A stretch of DNA of 64,000 bases from Closterium sp. NIES-65 (taxonomy: Eukaryota > Streptophyta > Zygnematophyceae > Desmidiales > Closteriaceae), in assembly GCA_948144175.1 (NCBI GenBank), contig CANXME010002337.1, positions 1,844,001-1,908,000 on the forward strand. Direction: 5' to 3'. Of this stretch, positions 44,187 through 55,322 are shown piece by piece (position 1 is the first letter of the stretch; each line of letters opens with the position of its first letter). A model generated the notes under the pieces. The model made no database searches. It saw nothing but the letters and a program-made list of their open reading frames with translations, and was not told where the DNA came from. A program made the translations under genes and the position numbers.

Positions 44187-44781
44187 GAGATCACACAAGC
44201 ATCCCTGCCTAGCTCGCAGTCTATCTCCCGTTGCAGTAGTTATCTCCGCATGGTGCGGTGAGCGTTGACAACACCGCGACGTAGTTCAGTCTAGCCGACT
44301 TTGCACCAACCGTGCTCGTAGGCCGGTAGCCGTGCAGTCACTAGCGTGCGCGTAGGTGACGCCGAGGTGATGGACACCCTGGAGGCACAGCTGGATGATG
44401 CGAGGAGACGCCATGAGGCCCAGGGGTACGGGGCGATACCCTGGGCAGTCGTCGAGGCAGGACTCCGCTCCGTGTGGGCGGCGGAGCACCCCCCTTATCG
44501 GCCTGCCTCTCCTCGACCGGTGAACAACGAGGGTGGCGTCGACGTGGGAGTCAACGCCGGTGGAGGTCAGGTCGGCAGCAGTGCGTGAGGCACGTCGAGG
44601 CAGCAAGGTGTGATACACGCCGATGAGGCCGGCAGCGTTCAGGTGCGAGGGATGCAGTCGTCGGCAGCTGCAGGCACCTTGCAGTGCGACGTCGGAGGTC
44701 GACGGAGCAGGCAGTCACCGATGTCGGCGTCCTAGGTGACGGCAGGCGGAATTGCGCCGAGCTACGGCTACTTCAAGTTTA

Positions 44782-45375
44782 TGCCGGATAGGATCTTTGT
44801 CACCCCTCCGCAGGTCGGTCGACCCGACATTCTCACTTGGAAGGAAGCTATCAAGCCCCAACTGGAGATGGTCGGGCTGATCAGCTTTGCTCAAGGTACT
44901 GTGGTGACACCAGACGACCCCGACCTGCGTGCCAGGGTTTATCTTTATCGAGTTTCGCGCCGTGCAGCTGTTGACCTTCATGGTCATCTCGCGGTGCTGC
45001 TCGCTGGGCATGCAGATCGCTCTTCAGTGATGCAGGGAGTACCTTGACGCTGGACACCAAGCGTGGCACTTCATTGAGTCGACGTACCAGGTCACCGACG
45101 ACTTGTTCATCGACCAGCTGGAGGGACAGCTGACGCACCTGCGAATGGGCGACGAGCAAACGGCGTCCGACTACTGCAACCGAGCTCGGCGCATTCTTGC
45201 CACCATCAGGATGGCCGGCGGGCAGTACTCCACGGCGTCGTACATCACCCATGTCATGCAAGGACTCTCGAGCAGCTACAACCTCCTGAAGCGGCTGACA
45301 ATGGCGCTTAGCACGAGGGCGACGCTCGACGAGGACAACTTGACCTCGTACATCCTGCAGGACGAGGCGATGTAG
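44782..45375 (+). pseudogene. Element J gag
   Basis: From MPDRIFVTPPQVGRP (44782; an upstream start at 44736 is not ATG) to the TAG at 45373. The first part ends by frameshift near 45035; the second has AWHFIESTYQV, EGQLTHLRMG, YITHVMQGLSSSYN and LTSYILQDEA, the typical copia gag (UBN2-type) layout. The TAG separates gag from the knuckle-protease part, which is in the same frame. Confidence 0.8.
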
Positions 45376-46794
45376 GAGGCAGAGCGGTCCCAGGAGCTCT
45401 TGGTGCAGGTGAACTTCGTCGCCTCAGCAAAGCAAGGAGGTCGACCGGGGCAGCGCGGACAGCCCGGCGGCGGCGGTAGCAGTGGCTGGAAGCCGAGCAA
45501 GGACGCCAACAAGAAGTCGGCCAAGGATAGCGGTCGTGGAGGAGGAGGCCAACGCCGGGAATGCTGGCTTTGCGGCGACCCTAACCACCTCTCCTTTGAG
45601 TGCCCCAACCGAAGTGACTTCAGCGACGACGACGCCAAGGGAGGCCGCGGGAGGTCTGGCAGCCGTCGTCCTCGTCGAGGTGGAAACAAGCCGCGCAAGG
45701 AGAAGCAGTCGAACAAGTCGACCTCGGCGAAGGACGGCGACTCCTCTGCTGGCGGCAAGGGGGGAGACGACAAGGAGGCGTCGTGCTTGCTAGTCGGCGT
45801 CGTGGAGCCGACCATCTCGCTGGCGCCGGAGGCCGGTGAGGACTTCCAGGCGGTGGCGGCAGCTGTGCAGGCGAACCCGGCGGTGGTCCTGCTCGATAGC
45901 GGATGCTCGCAACACCTGATGGGGACGAAGGAGGCCTTCGTCGACTTGGGGCCGAGCGGCGACGTCAAGCAAGTGCGTGGATTCAATGGGGCGCTGCAGG
46001 AAGTTCAGGGCCTCGGCACTATCGATCTGCAAGGGGAGGCCAGGAAGCAGGTGCTCATCCCCGACATGCTCTATGTCCCGGGCGTGCGAGCCAACCTGCT
46101 TTCGGCCGGCCAGCTGAAGGAGCCAACCTGCTTTCGGCCGGAAATCGCCTTCGCCTGCAGCAAGCTGGGGAGCGACCTCACGGTGAGGAGCGACCAGCAC
46201 TGGCGCGAGGTTGACCGCTGCCTCGCCTACCTCGCCAACACGCGTGACACCGCCCTGGAGTTCGGGAGTAGACCTGAGTCGCCGCAGCTGGTCAGCTACG
46301 TGGACGCCAACGATGCCGGTGACAAGCAGAGCAGGACGAGCACGGGCGGCTACGTGTTCGTCTACAGAAGGGTCGCAGTCTCCTGGTTGAGCCAGCGCAT
46401 CAAGTGCGCGACGTTGTCGTCGACCGAGTCGGAGTACGTGGCGGCCACCGAAGCCGGCAAGGAGGGACGCCGACTTTGTTTCCTCCTTGCAGAGTTCCGG
46501 CAGCTGGACGCCGGGAATCCGACTGTCCTGCGAGTGGACAACAAGTCGGCCATCACGGTCGTCGAGGGCATGGGGTTGACGGGCAACCTCAAGCGCATGG
46601 AGCGACGACAAGTCTGGCTGCAGCACATGGTGAAGCGCGGGAAGTTCTCGCTGAAGTACATCCAGACCGCTGAGCAACCGGCCGACTTTCTGACGAAGGC
46701 GCTGCATTACCCGGCCTTCAACCGGTGCTCCGTCGCAATCGGCCAGGTGCGCTTGGCGGAAGTGGGCGACGGTGACGACGACGTGCAGGAGTAG
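45376..46794 (+). pseudogene. Element J knuckle, protease and RNase H, fused in frame
   Basis: An open frame of about 470 codons: CWLCGDPNHLSFEC knuckle (C-x2-C-x4-H-x4-C) near 45561-45603, a basic Arg/Lys/Ser-rich part, protease with LLDSGCSQHL near 45890-45920 and VPGVRANLLSAGQL, then at about 46115-46140 a switch to RT C-terminal/RNase H sequence (WREVDRCLAYLANT, SYVDANDAGD, STESEYVAATEA, RVDNKSAI, EQPADFLTKAL), ending TAG 46792-46794. RNase H acidic residues are present. Integrase and RT are missing. Confidence 0.85.
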
Positions 46795-46922
46795 GTGCCA
46801 TCCCCTCTTGCATGGCGGGTGCAGTGACCGGCGTGCTGTGTGTTGGGTGCATGCCGACGGGCTATTCCCGGAGCTGTACTGCAGTGTGGGCTGGGGGCCT
46901 AAGCATGAACGCGGAAAGGGAG

Positions 46923-47911
46923 TGTCAACGGGAGTGTTGTTTGGCCCCGTCCTCGCTTGGGCGGAGCCGACCTCGCGGTCCGATATGCGGGGTTTGCAGC
47001 CGGCCCGCAGCAGTGGGCACGGGGGCCACTGCAAGTGCGCCGAGCTGGAGGGCGTCTGGCTTGAGGGCGCCAAGCAAGAGGACGCCGTCCTGGACGCCTA
47101 GTTGGCATCCTGGACGTCTGGATGGCATCCTGGGAAGCTGGTCGCCGACCTGGGAGTCGGTACGACTACCTAGGCGCCTGGTCGACGTCGTGGGCGCCTG
47201 TACGGACTCCAACCTTGGCGTCCCCGGGGCCCGGACGCCCACCTGGGCATCTGATCAACGTCGTGGGAGGCTGGATGCCACTCTGAAGGTCTGCACGGCG
47301 TCCCGGGCGTCTAGACGCCGACCGGGGGGCTCGGACGGCGTCCTGGGCGCCTGGACGCCGGACTGGGGACGCCAGACATTGGTGGCCGGCTACGGACTGC
47401 GCTGGTTGACCGGGCATGGTTGCCCGGTCGACCGGGATACCCGGGCGACGTGCCCGAGTGTCGCCGGGGTGGAGTCTGCGAGGCCGATCTCAGGGGTGGT
47501 ATCCCGAGGTCGATGTGGCTGGTGGGCGCAGTCGCTGGCGTGGAGTCTGTCAGACGTCTGCGGTGTGCTCGTGATAAGGTGTGGAGCGCCAACCAGCTGC
47601 AAAGCAGATGCACCGTTGCCCTGCGGGTGCAATGCTGTGTAGTCGACTTGCTGCAGCGTTGGCACACTGTGGACTTGCAACGTTGGCGAATTGCTACTCT
47701 GCAATGCTGGAGCGGTGCGAGCGCTGCTGCGCTGGAGCGCGGTCGACCGTGCTGCGCTGGAGGTCGACCAGCAGCCTAGCTAACCCTGATGTAGTCTATG
47801 ATGCCAAGGTTGTTGCCATCATTGTTGTCAATCTTTGCTGGTGGAACTATTGCAAAACCTCCCCGTGAATGTGCAAGCAGATAACACACAAGCAAACGAC
47901 TAATGAACGCA
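46923..47911 (+). repeat. Element J 3' LTR
   Basis: 989 bp, same ends as 43166-44186; many substitutions and a gap in the repeat-rich U3 separate the two. Confidence 0.8.
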
Positions 47912-48059
47912 AGTGATGGTGGCAGGGGTGGTGCAGCGGGTTGCGGTACAGGTGGAGCCTATAAGACAGGTGGATGTGCAAGTGTGCTGGCATTCCCTTC
48001 TAGGAGCACCGCAGGGCTGACCACAAGGGAGAGGGCCTGTGAATCGCTGCTTCTGCTAC

Positions 48060-48098
<39 letters not shown>

Positions 48099-48295
48099 TG
48101 TTCGTGCTCCACTTTGCTCGCAGCACCTTCTCGAGAATCCTCACTAGCAGTTACACAAGAATCCTCACCCACACACATTATTGCACCGGATATCCTTATT
48201 ACCGCACGGCACCCCTCTCAACACCACATGACCGCCAACGCACTTCTTCGCCACCGCAGAGGAACACCGCGGAAAATTCCCAAAATGGCAGGGGT
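47912..48295. other. Host sequence with CTG microsatellite
   Basis: Contains a CTG run with interruptions at about 48051-48102. A plus-strand frame (47903-48298) spans it but shows no domain. Confidence 0.6.
48051..48102. repeat. CTG microsatellite
   Basis: TGCTACTGCTTCTGCTGC and ten or more further uninterrupted CTG units. Confidence 0.9.
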
Positions 48296-48427
48296 TGAGA
48301 AAACTAGAATAAGAATGAATGAACTATGAAAGAGTTGGGTACAAGTACTAACCCTAATTGGGTTGTACCCCTTATGGGCAACCCCACTACAGCCTACACA
48401 AAATGCATAAGCTATGATGTTTTGAAA
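48296..48427 (-). repeat. Element I left LTR
   Basis: 132 bp, TGAGAAAACTAG to ATGTTTTGAAA; the final CA is AA. The middle (GGGTTGTACCCCTTATGGG) resembles the LTR of K. Confidence 0.75.
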
Positions 48428-48638
48428 CACCCCCATAGGCAAAGTGGGGGAGAACAAGGGGTCACAAGACCTGTCAAGCAAAGCAAAACAAAGCAAAGCT
48501 CAGGGTGGATCACAAAGTCACCACACATTCCGAGCACAAGTACAAGGCCACAAGGCCAGTTCACATGCAAGAGAATATATATATATAAGGCTAGACAAGC
48601 AAGAGCAGGTATATATATATGAAACAGTACAAGCAAGG
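48428..48638 (-). other. Element I 3' non-coding region
   Basis: Minus strand CTTTGCCTATGGGGGTG before the LTR; hairpin GGCC-ACAA-GGCC at 48546-48557. Confidence 0.75.
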
Positions 48639-51194
48639 TCAAGAGGTGAGCAAGTGAGGCAAGACAGGGAAAAGACCCAACTGAGTGCAGAAGCGCTGAT
48701 GATCACAAGGCGGAAGTGCCTTGGTGAAAACATCAGCAGTGTTGGCCTCAGAGGCCACGTACGCATGCCGCAACTGTCCACACTGCTGTAGCTCACGAGC
48801 AAGAAAGTAGCGGAGAGCAATGTGCTTTGTTCTGTGCTCCAGTCGCTGCTCTCGACACAAGGCCAGCATGGCCTTGTTGTCTACGTACAGCACTGGAGGA
48901 GAACGAGGCGGCTCTCCGAGGTCAGTCAGCAGGTAGGTGAGCCAGCAAAGCTCCTGTGCAGCCATGGCCCCAGCGTAGATCTCATCCTCACAACAGGAGC
49001 CGAGAACAAAAGACGAGCGAGTAGCCCGCCACGAGACAGAGCCGGAACCAAGGCTGAAGGTGTAACCCTGTGACGACCGCTGTGTAGTCTGGTCGTCAGC
49101 CCAAGAAGCGTCTGCGTGCCCAGTAAGGACCACTGAACTGAGCCCTCCAAGCACTAGCCCCATGCCCGACGTACTGCACAAGTAGCGCAACACCCTCTTC
49201 GTTGCAGCCATGTGCTCCGGTCTGTGTCTCCCAGGAGCAACATAGCGTGCGAGAATGCTAAGAGGGTATGCAAGGTCAGGTCATGTGCAGGTCATCAGGT
49301 ACATGAGGCAGCCAACAAGCTCTGGGTACGGGCCACTCGACTCTACGGACTCATCCGAAGGCAGAGCTGAGAGCGAGTGGCGAGTAGGCATAGGAGTGGC
49401 CTGAGGCGAGGAGTACGTGAAGCCGAAGCACTGCAGGACCTGCTGCACCATTTGTGACTGAGTCAGGGTAATAGTGCGGCGTGCTCTGTCCCGGGTGATC
49501 TGCAAGCCAAGGTAGCTGCGGAGTTCACCCAGGTCTGTGCACGTGTGTCTCTTCTGCAGCTCCGACTTCACGTGGGCGAGTCCAGCAGTGTCAGCTGTGG
49601 CAAAGACCAAGTCGTCGACGTACACGAGAATGTAGAAACAGCGACGGGTCGACAAAGAAGGAGCAAACCCAAGAGCCGCAAGTGTATTCCTCAGTGTGTC
49701 GTGCCACTCACGTGGCGCCTGGCGGAGACCGTAAACTGGACGCCGGAGGCTCCACTGGGTACCAGGAGGGAACGACTCCGTGAAGCCAGGTGGGCGGCGC
49801 AGCCAGATCTCCTCGTGCAGGCTGCCCCGCAAGAAATCTGTGCTGAAGTCGAGAGAGTGCAGCTCGTAGTCACGGTGAGCAGCAACGTGCAGCAGTACCC
49901 GAAGACTGGTCATCTTCGGGGTGGGAGAGAAGGTCTGAAAGTAGTCAACTCCCTGCCGCTGGCTGAAGCCACGAGCCACGTAGCGTGCCTTGAAGACAGG
50001 CGGAGAACCCGGCGACCGCTTCACTCTGAAGATCCACATGCCACTAACGATGTTCGCCCCAGGAGGGGGAACGGCGTCAACGTAGGTGCCTGTGGACTTC
50101 CAGGAAGCCATCTCTGCGTCCATAGCTGCCTGCCACTGAGAGGAGTAGGGACCCTCTATCGCCTCCGCGCAAGAGCGCGGAGTTGGGATGTCAAGTGCAT
50201 CCGGGTGTCCCTCAGGGGTAAGCAGTACGGACACGAGATGAGGTGAAGCAGCGGCCAAGCAGTGGAACTCCTCCTGCCTGTCCTGAAGGACGTCCGTGCC
50301 AAGGGCACACTCACCCCCGACGGACGGAGGACAAACAGACTCAGACTTAGCAACAAGACTGGCAGCGTAGTCTAGACAACAGCGAGCAGCAAAGTTGACG
50401 AGCTCAGCAACTAGGGCAGACGCAGCAGTGGACTCAAAGGAAGGGTCAGTGACAACAGTAGCAAGGAGACGCGTGACAGTAGGACTCGCAGCACGAAGAG
50501 AGTCCGACTCCGGGTCGGCAAGAGCAGGAAGAGAAGACTCAGGAGGAGAAGGCAAAGGGGCAGGCAAAGGAGAAGTGGACGGACGCAGAGACATCCGGTG
50601 CGTGCCAGGGACAGGAGGAGGACGGTGACGCGAATCGCGACCACTAGTGCGAGCAGCACGGACAGGCGACGCAGGGCGAGACGCAGGCTCACGACGCTCA
50701 GCAAGACCTCCAGTAGGACCAGTGTAGGGAGACGGAGCAGGCAGTGGGGAGGCCGGCTGTATATGTAACTGTGACGGGACAGGCTCAGGACACTCTAAGG
50801 GAGGAGGAGGACCAGTAGAAGGCGGGAGACCAAGAGCCTGCTGAAGGAGCGGAACAAAGTACGGCCGAGGCCGCGCGGCGACTCCAGACACAGCAGGGAC
50901 AGCACCAGTACCCCCAGCGGCAGCACCAACACCAGCAGCACCTCCAGCTCCAGTACCTCCAGCAGTACTAGTAGCACCCTCAGCAAGACCGCCTCTAGGA
51001 CCGATAGCAGTAGCCTCCGCGCCAGCACCCGAAGCAGCTCCCGCTCTAGAAGTACCCGCAGGCCCAGCAGCTCCAGTACTCCGAATACGAGCACCGCCGG
51101 GACCCGCGGCACCAGCACCCACAGCAGCAGCAGAACCTCCAGTACCCGCAGCACCTCCGGCTCCAGCAGCTCGCCTCCAGCGCCGGCAAACCAC
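48639..51194 (-). pseudogene. Element I reverse transcriptase and RNase H
   Basis: One frame with a single TGA near 49280 (Arg codon CGA to TGA in TCTRPD). Upstream of it, 637 codons hold Gly/Ala-rich linker, RPRPYFVPLLQQ, the RT N-terminus, LDFSTDFLRG, WLRRPPGF and YVDD near 49600. A deletion of about 30 bp just before YVDD (APSLSTRRCFYIL) keeps frame. Downstream, RNase H has HADASWADD, SCCEDEIYA (Glu context changed), YVDNKAM and ANTADVFTK, ending at TGA 48639. Confidence 0.85.
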
Positions 51195-51480
51195 TCACGC
51201 AGCTCTTGTGGAGAGAGTGGCTCCCGGCGAGACGAAGCACCCAGAGAACCGCCAGGCTCAGCACCGTCAGACGCCCCACGAGCAGGCTCAGCTCCCTCAG
51301 GCTCAGTACCTCCAAGCGTAGCACCCCCAGGCTAAGTACCCCCAGGCTCAGCACCCCCAGGCGTAGCACCCCCAGGCTCAGCACCCCCAGACTCAGCACC
51401 CCCAGGCTCAGCACCCCTAGTCATAGTACCCACACGCTCAGCACCCCTAGAGTCAGCACCCCCAGAGTCAGCACCCCCAG
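51195..51480 (-). pseudogene. Element I linker with 15-bp repeats
   Basis: 15-bp units (CCCAGGCTCAGCACC on the plus strand) run from about 51320 to 51480. The LREW motif equivalent lies near 51190-51230 in a shifted frame. Confidence 0.7.
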
Positions 51481-51654
51481 GCTCCTCCTGAGCTGGAGAC
51501 GAGCTGCGCGGATCCAGTCGATCAACACCTCAATGACATCACCCTTGCTGCGCAAGGGGAAGACTGTGGTGTAACGCGAGTAGTCGTCAACCACGAGCAG
51601 GAAGTAGCGCTCGTGACCCTGTACACGGACGCGGGCAGGGCCCCACACGTCCAT
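51421..51654 (-). pseudogene. Element I integrase fragment
   Basis: Only DVWGPARVRVQGHERYFLLV through DDYSRYTTVF to IRAARLQLR remains. At about 51486 it runs straight into the linker repeats, so the second Asp and Glu are gone; at 51660 its upstream end joins QRVTHC-like protease-side sequence at a shared GACG, so the finger is gone. Confidence 0.8.
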
Positions 51655-51664
51655 GTGAAGCGTC

Positions 51665-53142
51665 CGAGCAGTGGGTCACCCGCTAACTCGCAGGAGTAAA
51701 CTAGTGAACCCCCGCATCCTGTAGGTCAGCACCACTCAAGAGTTCGTAAAGAACGAGGGGAGGTAAAGCCCAGACAAGGTGCCAGAGGGGGCCGCCGGAC
51801 ACGGGAGGACAGTGGAGACGTGAGTAAGGACAGGACCCCCAGAGGGGTCTGCCAGGGAGACTGCAACCGGCGGACCAAGCGGCGTGAGTGTGGTGCGGTC
51901 TCCAAAGAAGGAGCGAGAAGCCCCTGAGTCAATTGTGAAGGTGAGGGAGGCCGAAGCCGACGTGGTACCTGCGAGCGCTGACTCACCAGCACCTAAGGAC
52001 GCAGACGCACTGGCACCTAGAGCAGCAGCCTCACTGGCACCTAGAGCAGCAGCCTCACCAGTACCTACAGCAGCAGTCTCAATGCCCGGGTCGGGCGGGA
52101 AACACCGGTAACAGTCACCCTCATAACTAATAGACACAGCATACATGGCAGAAAGGATAGCATCAAAATCAAGATCATAGATGGCTATTCCCGCCCTAGA
52201 CAGCTCGCCCCAGCGAGGGATCTCTGTGGCCTCCGGGAACTGGTGACGCCACGCGTCCGTCAGGCGGCCAAAGCAGCGCTGGGTGGGGTGCGCACCCCCA
52301 CATTGCTCACCCGCACGGTCGCCGGTGCGCAGGACGTAGGTGCACGGACCAAAGCCCCCACCCCGCTGGCGTGCAGTGTACCACTCACGGAGCTGCTGAG
52401 GGAACAAGGTCTCACGACCGCACTGCTGCTGCTGGCGTGGACCACCACCGGAGCCACTCCTCTGCGCAGACCCGCGACCAGATCCACCGCCACCCCAGCC
52501 GCCTCCGCCGCCTCCGCTACTATCGCCGCCTCCGCCGCCTCCTCCATCGCCACCACCTCCGCCACCTCCGCTCCCACCGCCAACGCCGCCGCCGCCTCCG
52601 CCTCCACTGCCGCCACCGACACCTCCACCCCCACCTCCACTCCCACCGCCACTCCCACTCCCTCCGCCGCCTCCACCTCCACCTCCACCGCCCCCGCTCG
52701 CTCCTCCAGTGCCCCTGCCCCCCTTGCCTTTGCCAGAGCGGCGTCTCCCGCTAGGGGCAGACTCCGCACCGACCGACTCAAGACCAAGGAGGTCGGCCGC
52801 AGCAGCAGAGGCAACAGAGGGCAGAAGGGGGGAGGGGGAACACTTCTCAAAGATGGGGGTGCGCGGGTCACCACGAGAGGCCCCTACAGCGACTATGCTC
52901 TTCTCTGCCGCTAGGAGGGACTTCTCGAGGAGGTCAACAGTGAGAGTGGTGGGACAGACTGAGAGGAAGTGGTCCCTGACTACGTGAAGGGAGTCAGGGA
53001 GGCGAGTAACTAAGTAGTAGAGAGTGATGTACATGGGGGGGGGGGTTCTTTGCGCAGAAGTCAGCAGGAAGCGCAGCGCGGTAGCGAGTGTCACTAGTGC
53101 GGAGGTGCGTAATGAGGTCAGCGACTGTGGGAAAGGTAGCAA
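51665..53142 (-). pseudogene. Element I gag C-terminus and protease
   Basis: A continuous frame of 468 codons: LRTSALVTLATALRF-like shifted start, NPPP region, glycine-rich tract (52480-52710), LFPQQLREWYTARQRGGG, knuckle-like CTYVLRTGDRAGEQCG...HPTQRCF, acidic segment, GASEAAALGAS repeats and the aspartic protease box IDSGASRSFF near 51920-51950. It shows that gag and protease are one frame in this superfamily. It ends at a TAG/TAA region near 51736. Confidence 0.85.
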
Positions 53143-53506
53143 GGTCAGGGAAAAGGTACGGTAGCATGAGACGGCTCAGTGCAGCACTGGCAGGGGAGGA
53201 GTAGCGTGCAACTACAGCGTCGTAGAAGGTCTGAGCACTCTTTTACTGACTAAAGTGCGCACGCTCACAGGTAAAGAGGTGGCGACGCACAGCAAGACGT
53301 GCAGCAGCATCGCGCGTGGCCCACTGTGAGCAAACAATGGCATCAGCATCAGCAGCAGGAGCAGGAGAGGCACCAGAGGTGAGGTCAAAGAGGGAGAGAC
53401 CGTCTGCCCTATCGCACTGTAAGAACAGCTGCAGGTCTTCTACCCAGACGTCAAAGTCAATGGCTCGACCCTCGGCGTCAAAAGCGAGGACATTAGGGGT
53501 AGCCAT
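53143..53506 (-). pseudogene. Element I gag N-terminus
   Basis: ATG at 53506, MATPNVLAFDAEGRAIDFDV. A TAA near 53246-53252 follows FSQ, at the same codon as in element A. The run of Gs at 53036-53045 shifts the frame into the next part. Confidence 0.85.
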
Positions 53507-54632
53507 GACAACAGCAGACTAGCAGCGCACACACTAGGGAAAGGGCAGTGCAGTGAGAGAGGCGCTGTGCTTACCGGACGGGGCTGCTCGGACGGCTCGG
53601 AGGTAGGGCGGCTCGTCGGCTCGGTGGCTCGGCTGCACGACGGCTCGGCTGCAGGGTGGCTCGGCTGCCTGGCGGCTCGGCTGCAGGGCGGCTCGGCTGC
53701 TCGGCTGTCCGGCTGCTCAGCTGCTCGGCGGCTCGGCTGTGCTGTTGTACGGTGGCGCGGCGGTCGGCTGCTCGGCTAGGTGAGGCGGCACGGGCGGCTC
53801 GGGTGGTGAGCGGCGCTGCAGCAGATGACGAGGCCGCAGGGAAGGCGGCGAGGTCGCAAGTGAGGGCGGCGGGGACCGCAAGTAAGAGCGGCGGGGACCG
53901 CAGGTAAGGGCGGCGGGGACCGCAGGTGAGGGCGGGTGGGCGGCAGGTAGGGCGGCTGGGCCACAGGTAGGGCGGCGGGGCCGCAGGTAGGACGGCAAGG
54001 CCGCAGGTAGGGCAGCGGGGCGGGGCCGTAGGTAGGGCGACGGGGCCGGGTCGAAGGTAGGGCGACGGGGCCGGTACGCAGGTAGGGCGACGGGGCCGGG
54101 GCCGGGGCGCAGGTAGGGCGACGAGGCCGGGGCTGGGGCGCAGGTAGGGCGACGGGGCCGGGGCGCAGGTAGGGCGACGGGGCCGGGGTCGCAAGCAGGG
54201 CGACGGGGCCGGGGTCGCAAGCAGGGCGACGGGGCCGGGGTCGCAAGCTGGGCGACGGGGCCGGAGCCGGGGCGCAGGTAGGGCAACGGGGCTAGGGCCG
54301 GGGCCGCAGGTATGGCGACAGGGCCAGGGTCGCAGATGGGGCGACGGGGCCGGGGTCGCAGGTAGGGCGACGGGGCCGGGGCGCAGGTAGGGCGACGGGG
54401 CCGGGGCACAGGTAGGGCGACGGGGCCGGGGCGCAGGTAGGGTGACGGGGCCGAGGCGCAGGTAGGGCGACGGGGTCGCTAGGGCGACGAATAGGGGCCG
54501 CTAAGGCGGCGCGACTTGGCCGCTAGGGCGGCTCGACGAAGTCAGAGAGCGGAGCGCGACTCGGGCTGAGCGCGCTCCGGGCAGGAAAAAAAAAACTTTC
54601 GACTTGGTGGGCCCTAGGCACAGTTCCCACGA
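53507..54632 (-). other. Element I leader with GC repeats
   Basis: A tandem array of GGTAGGGCGACGGGGCCGGG with variants (about 18-27 bp units) at 53930-54480, and GGCTCGGCTGC-type repeats at 53580-53760. GGTGGGCCC at 54606-54614 and hairpin GTTCCC-ACGA-GGGAAC at 54623-54638. Confidence 0.75.
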
Positions 54633-54651
54633 GGGAACCTGCTCGATACCA
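54633..54651 (-). other. Element I primer binding site
   Basis: Minus strand TGGTATCGAGCAGGTTCCC, identical to that of element K. Confidence 0.8.
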
Positions 54652-54773
54652 TGAGAAAACTGAAACGAGAATGATGCACTAAGGAATGGAGTGTGGTAAA
54701 AATATGCAACCCTAGAAATGTGTACCCCATATGGGCTACCCCACTACAACCTACAGAACATTATCATTTGACA
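54652..54773 (-). repeat. Element I 5' LTR
   Basis: 122 bp, TGAGAAAACTGA to CATTTGACA on the plus strand, with TG..CA ends. Confidence 0.85.
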
Positions 54774-55190
54774 ACGACCACCAGCTCGGCGCCATGAAGT
54801 CGGCGCCCCCAGGCCGGCCTTACCAAATCGACCGCCCCTTTGGTCGGTCAGCTCTAGGTCGACCAGCACGGCTATTAGCCGACCACGCCAATCGGCTTCC
54901 TCAAGTTGGCGTCCCCAAGCCGACGCCCTCTGAGGTCGACCTCGCCAGGCCGACCACCAATACTCGGCGCCCTCCAAATTCAGCGCCCCTCCCAGGTCGA
55001 CGTTTCCCCTCGTCGACTACCAGGATAGGTCGGCCGCCGACTCCCTTTCGTCGGCGGCGTGACAGTAGCCTTGTACAGGTCGACCATATCCATTGATCTG
55101 GGCGCCGAAATCGACGTCGCCCACCGCAGCTGATCAGCTGCGCTCCCCACACACCCAACCACGAGGTCGGCTCCGCCCAAGCGAGGATGG

Positions 55191-55322
55191 TGTCAGAACA
55201 TTATAGCTTACTTATTTGTGTAGGCTATAGTGGGGTATCCCATAGGGGGTACAACCCAATTAGGGTCTCCTATTTGTACTCACTTCGTTCATAGTCATTC
55301 CATTCTCGTTCTATTCTTCTCA
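55191..55322 (+). repeat. Element K 5' LTR
   Basis: 132 bp, TGTCAGAACATT to ATTCTTCTCA. Confidence 0.95.

Larger units (their letters stand above)
43166..47911 (+). mobile_element. Element J: copia element of a long-LTR family, gag-RNase H fusion
   Basis: LTRs 43166-44186 and 46923-47911 (TGTCAACGGGAGTG to GAACGCA), polypurine GGAAAGGGAG before the right one. The interior encodes gag, a zinc knuckle, protease and then RNase H; integrase and RT are deleted. Flanks are AGCAC and AGTGA, so no clear target duplication is seen. No primer site of the iMet type is evident after the left LTR. Confidence 0.85.
48296..54773 (-). mobile_element. Element I: A-type copia element, rearranged, with mismatched LTRs
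   Basis: Minus strand: LTR 54652-54773, primer site, leader, gag, protease, a fragment of integrase, linker, RT, RNase H, LTR 48296-48427. The LTRs belong to different subfamilies (122 and 132 bp, strongly diverged) and the flanks (GGGGT, ACGAC) do not match, so the ends derive from different insertions. Two deletions removed the pre-integrase finger and most of integrase. Confidence 0.85.

Noticed and set aside
48051..48102. Coding poly-Leu or poly-Ser tract from the CTG run
   Set aside because: No surrounding domain and no start or splice evidence; it is a microsatellite.
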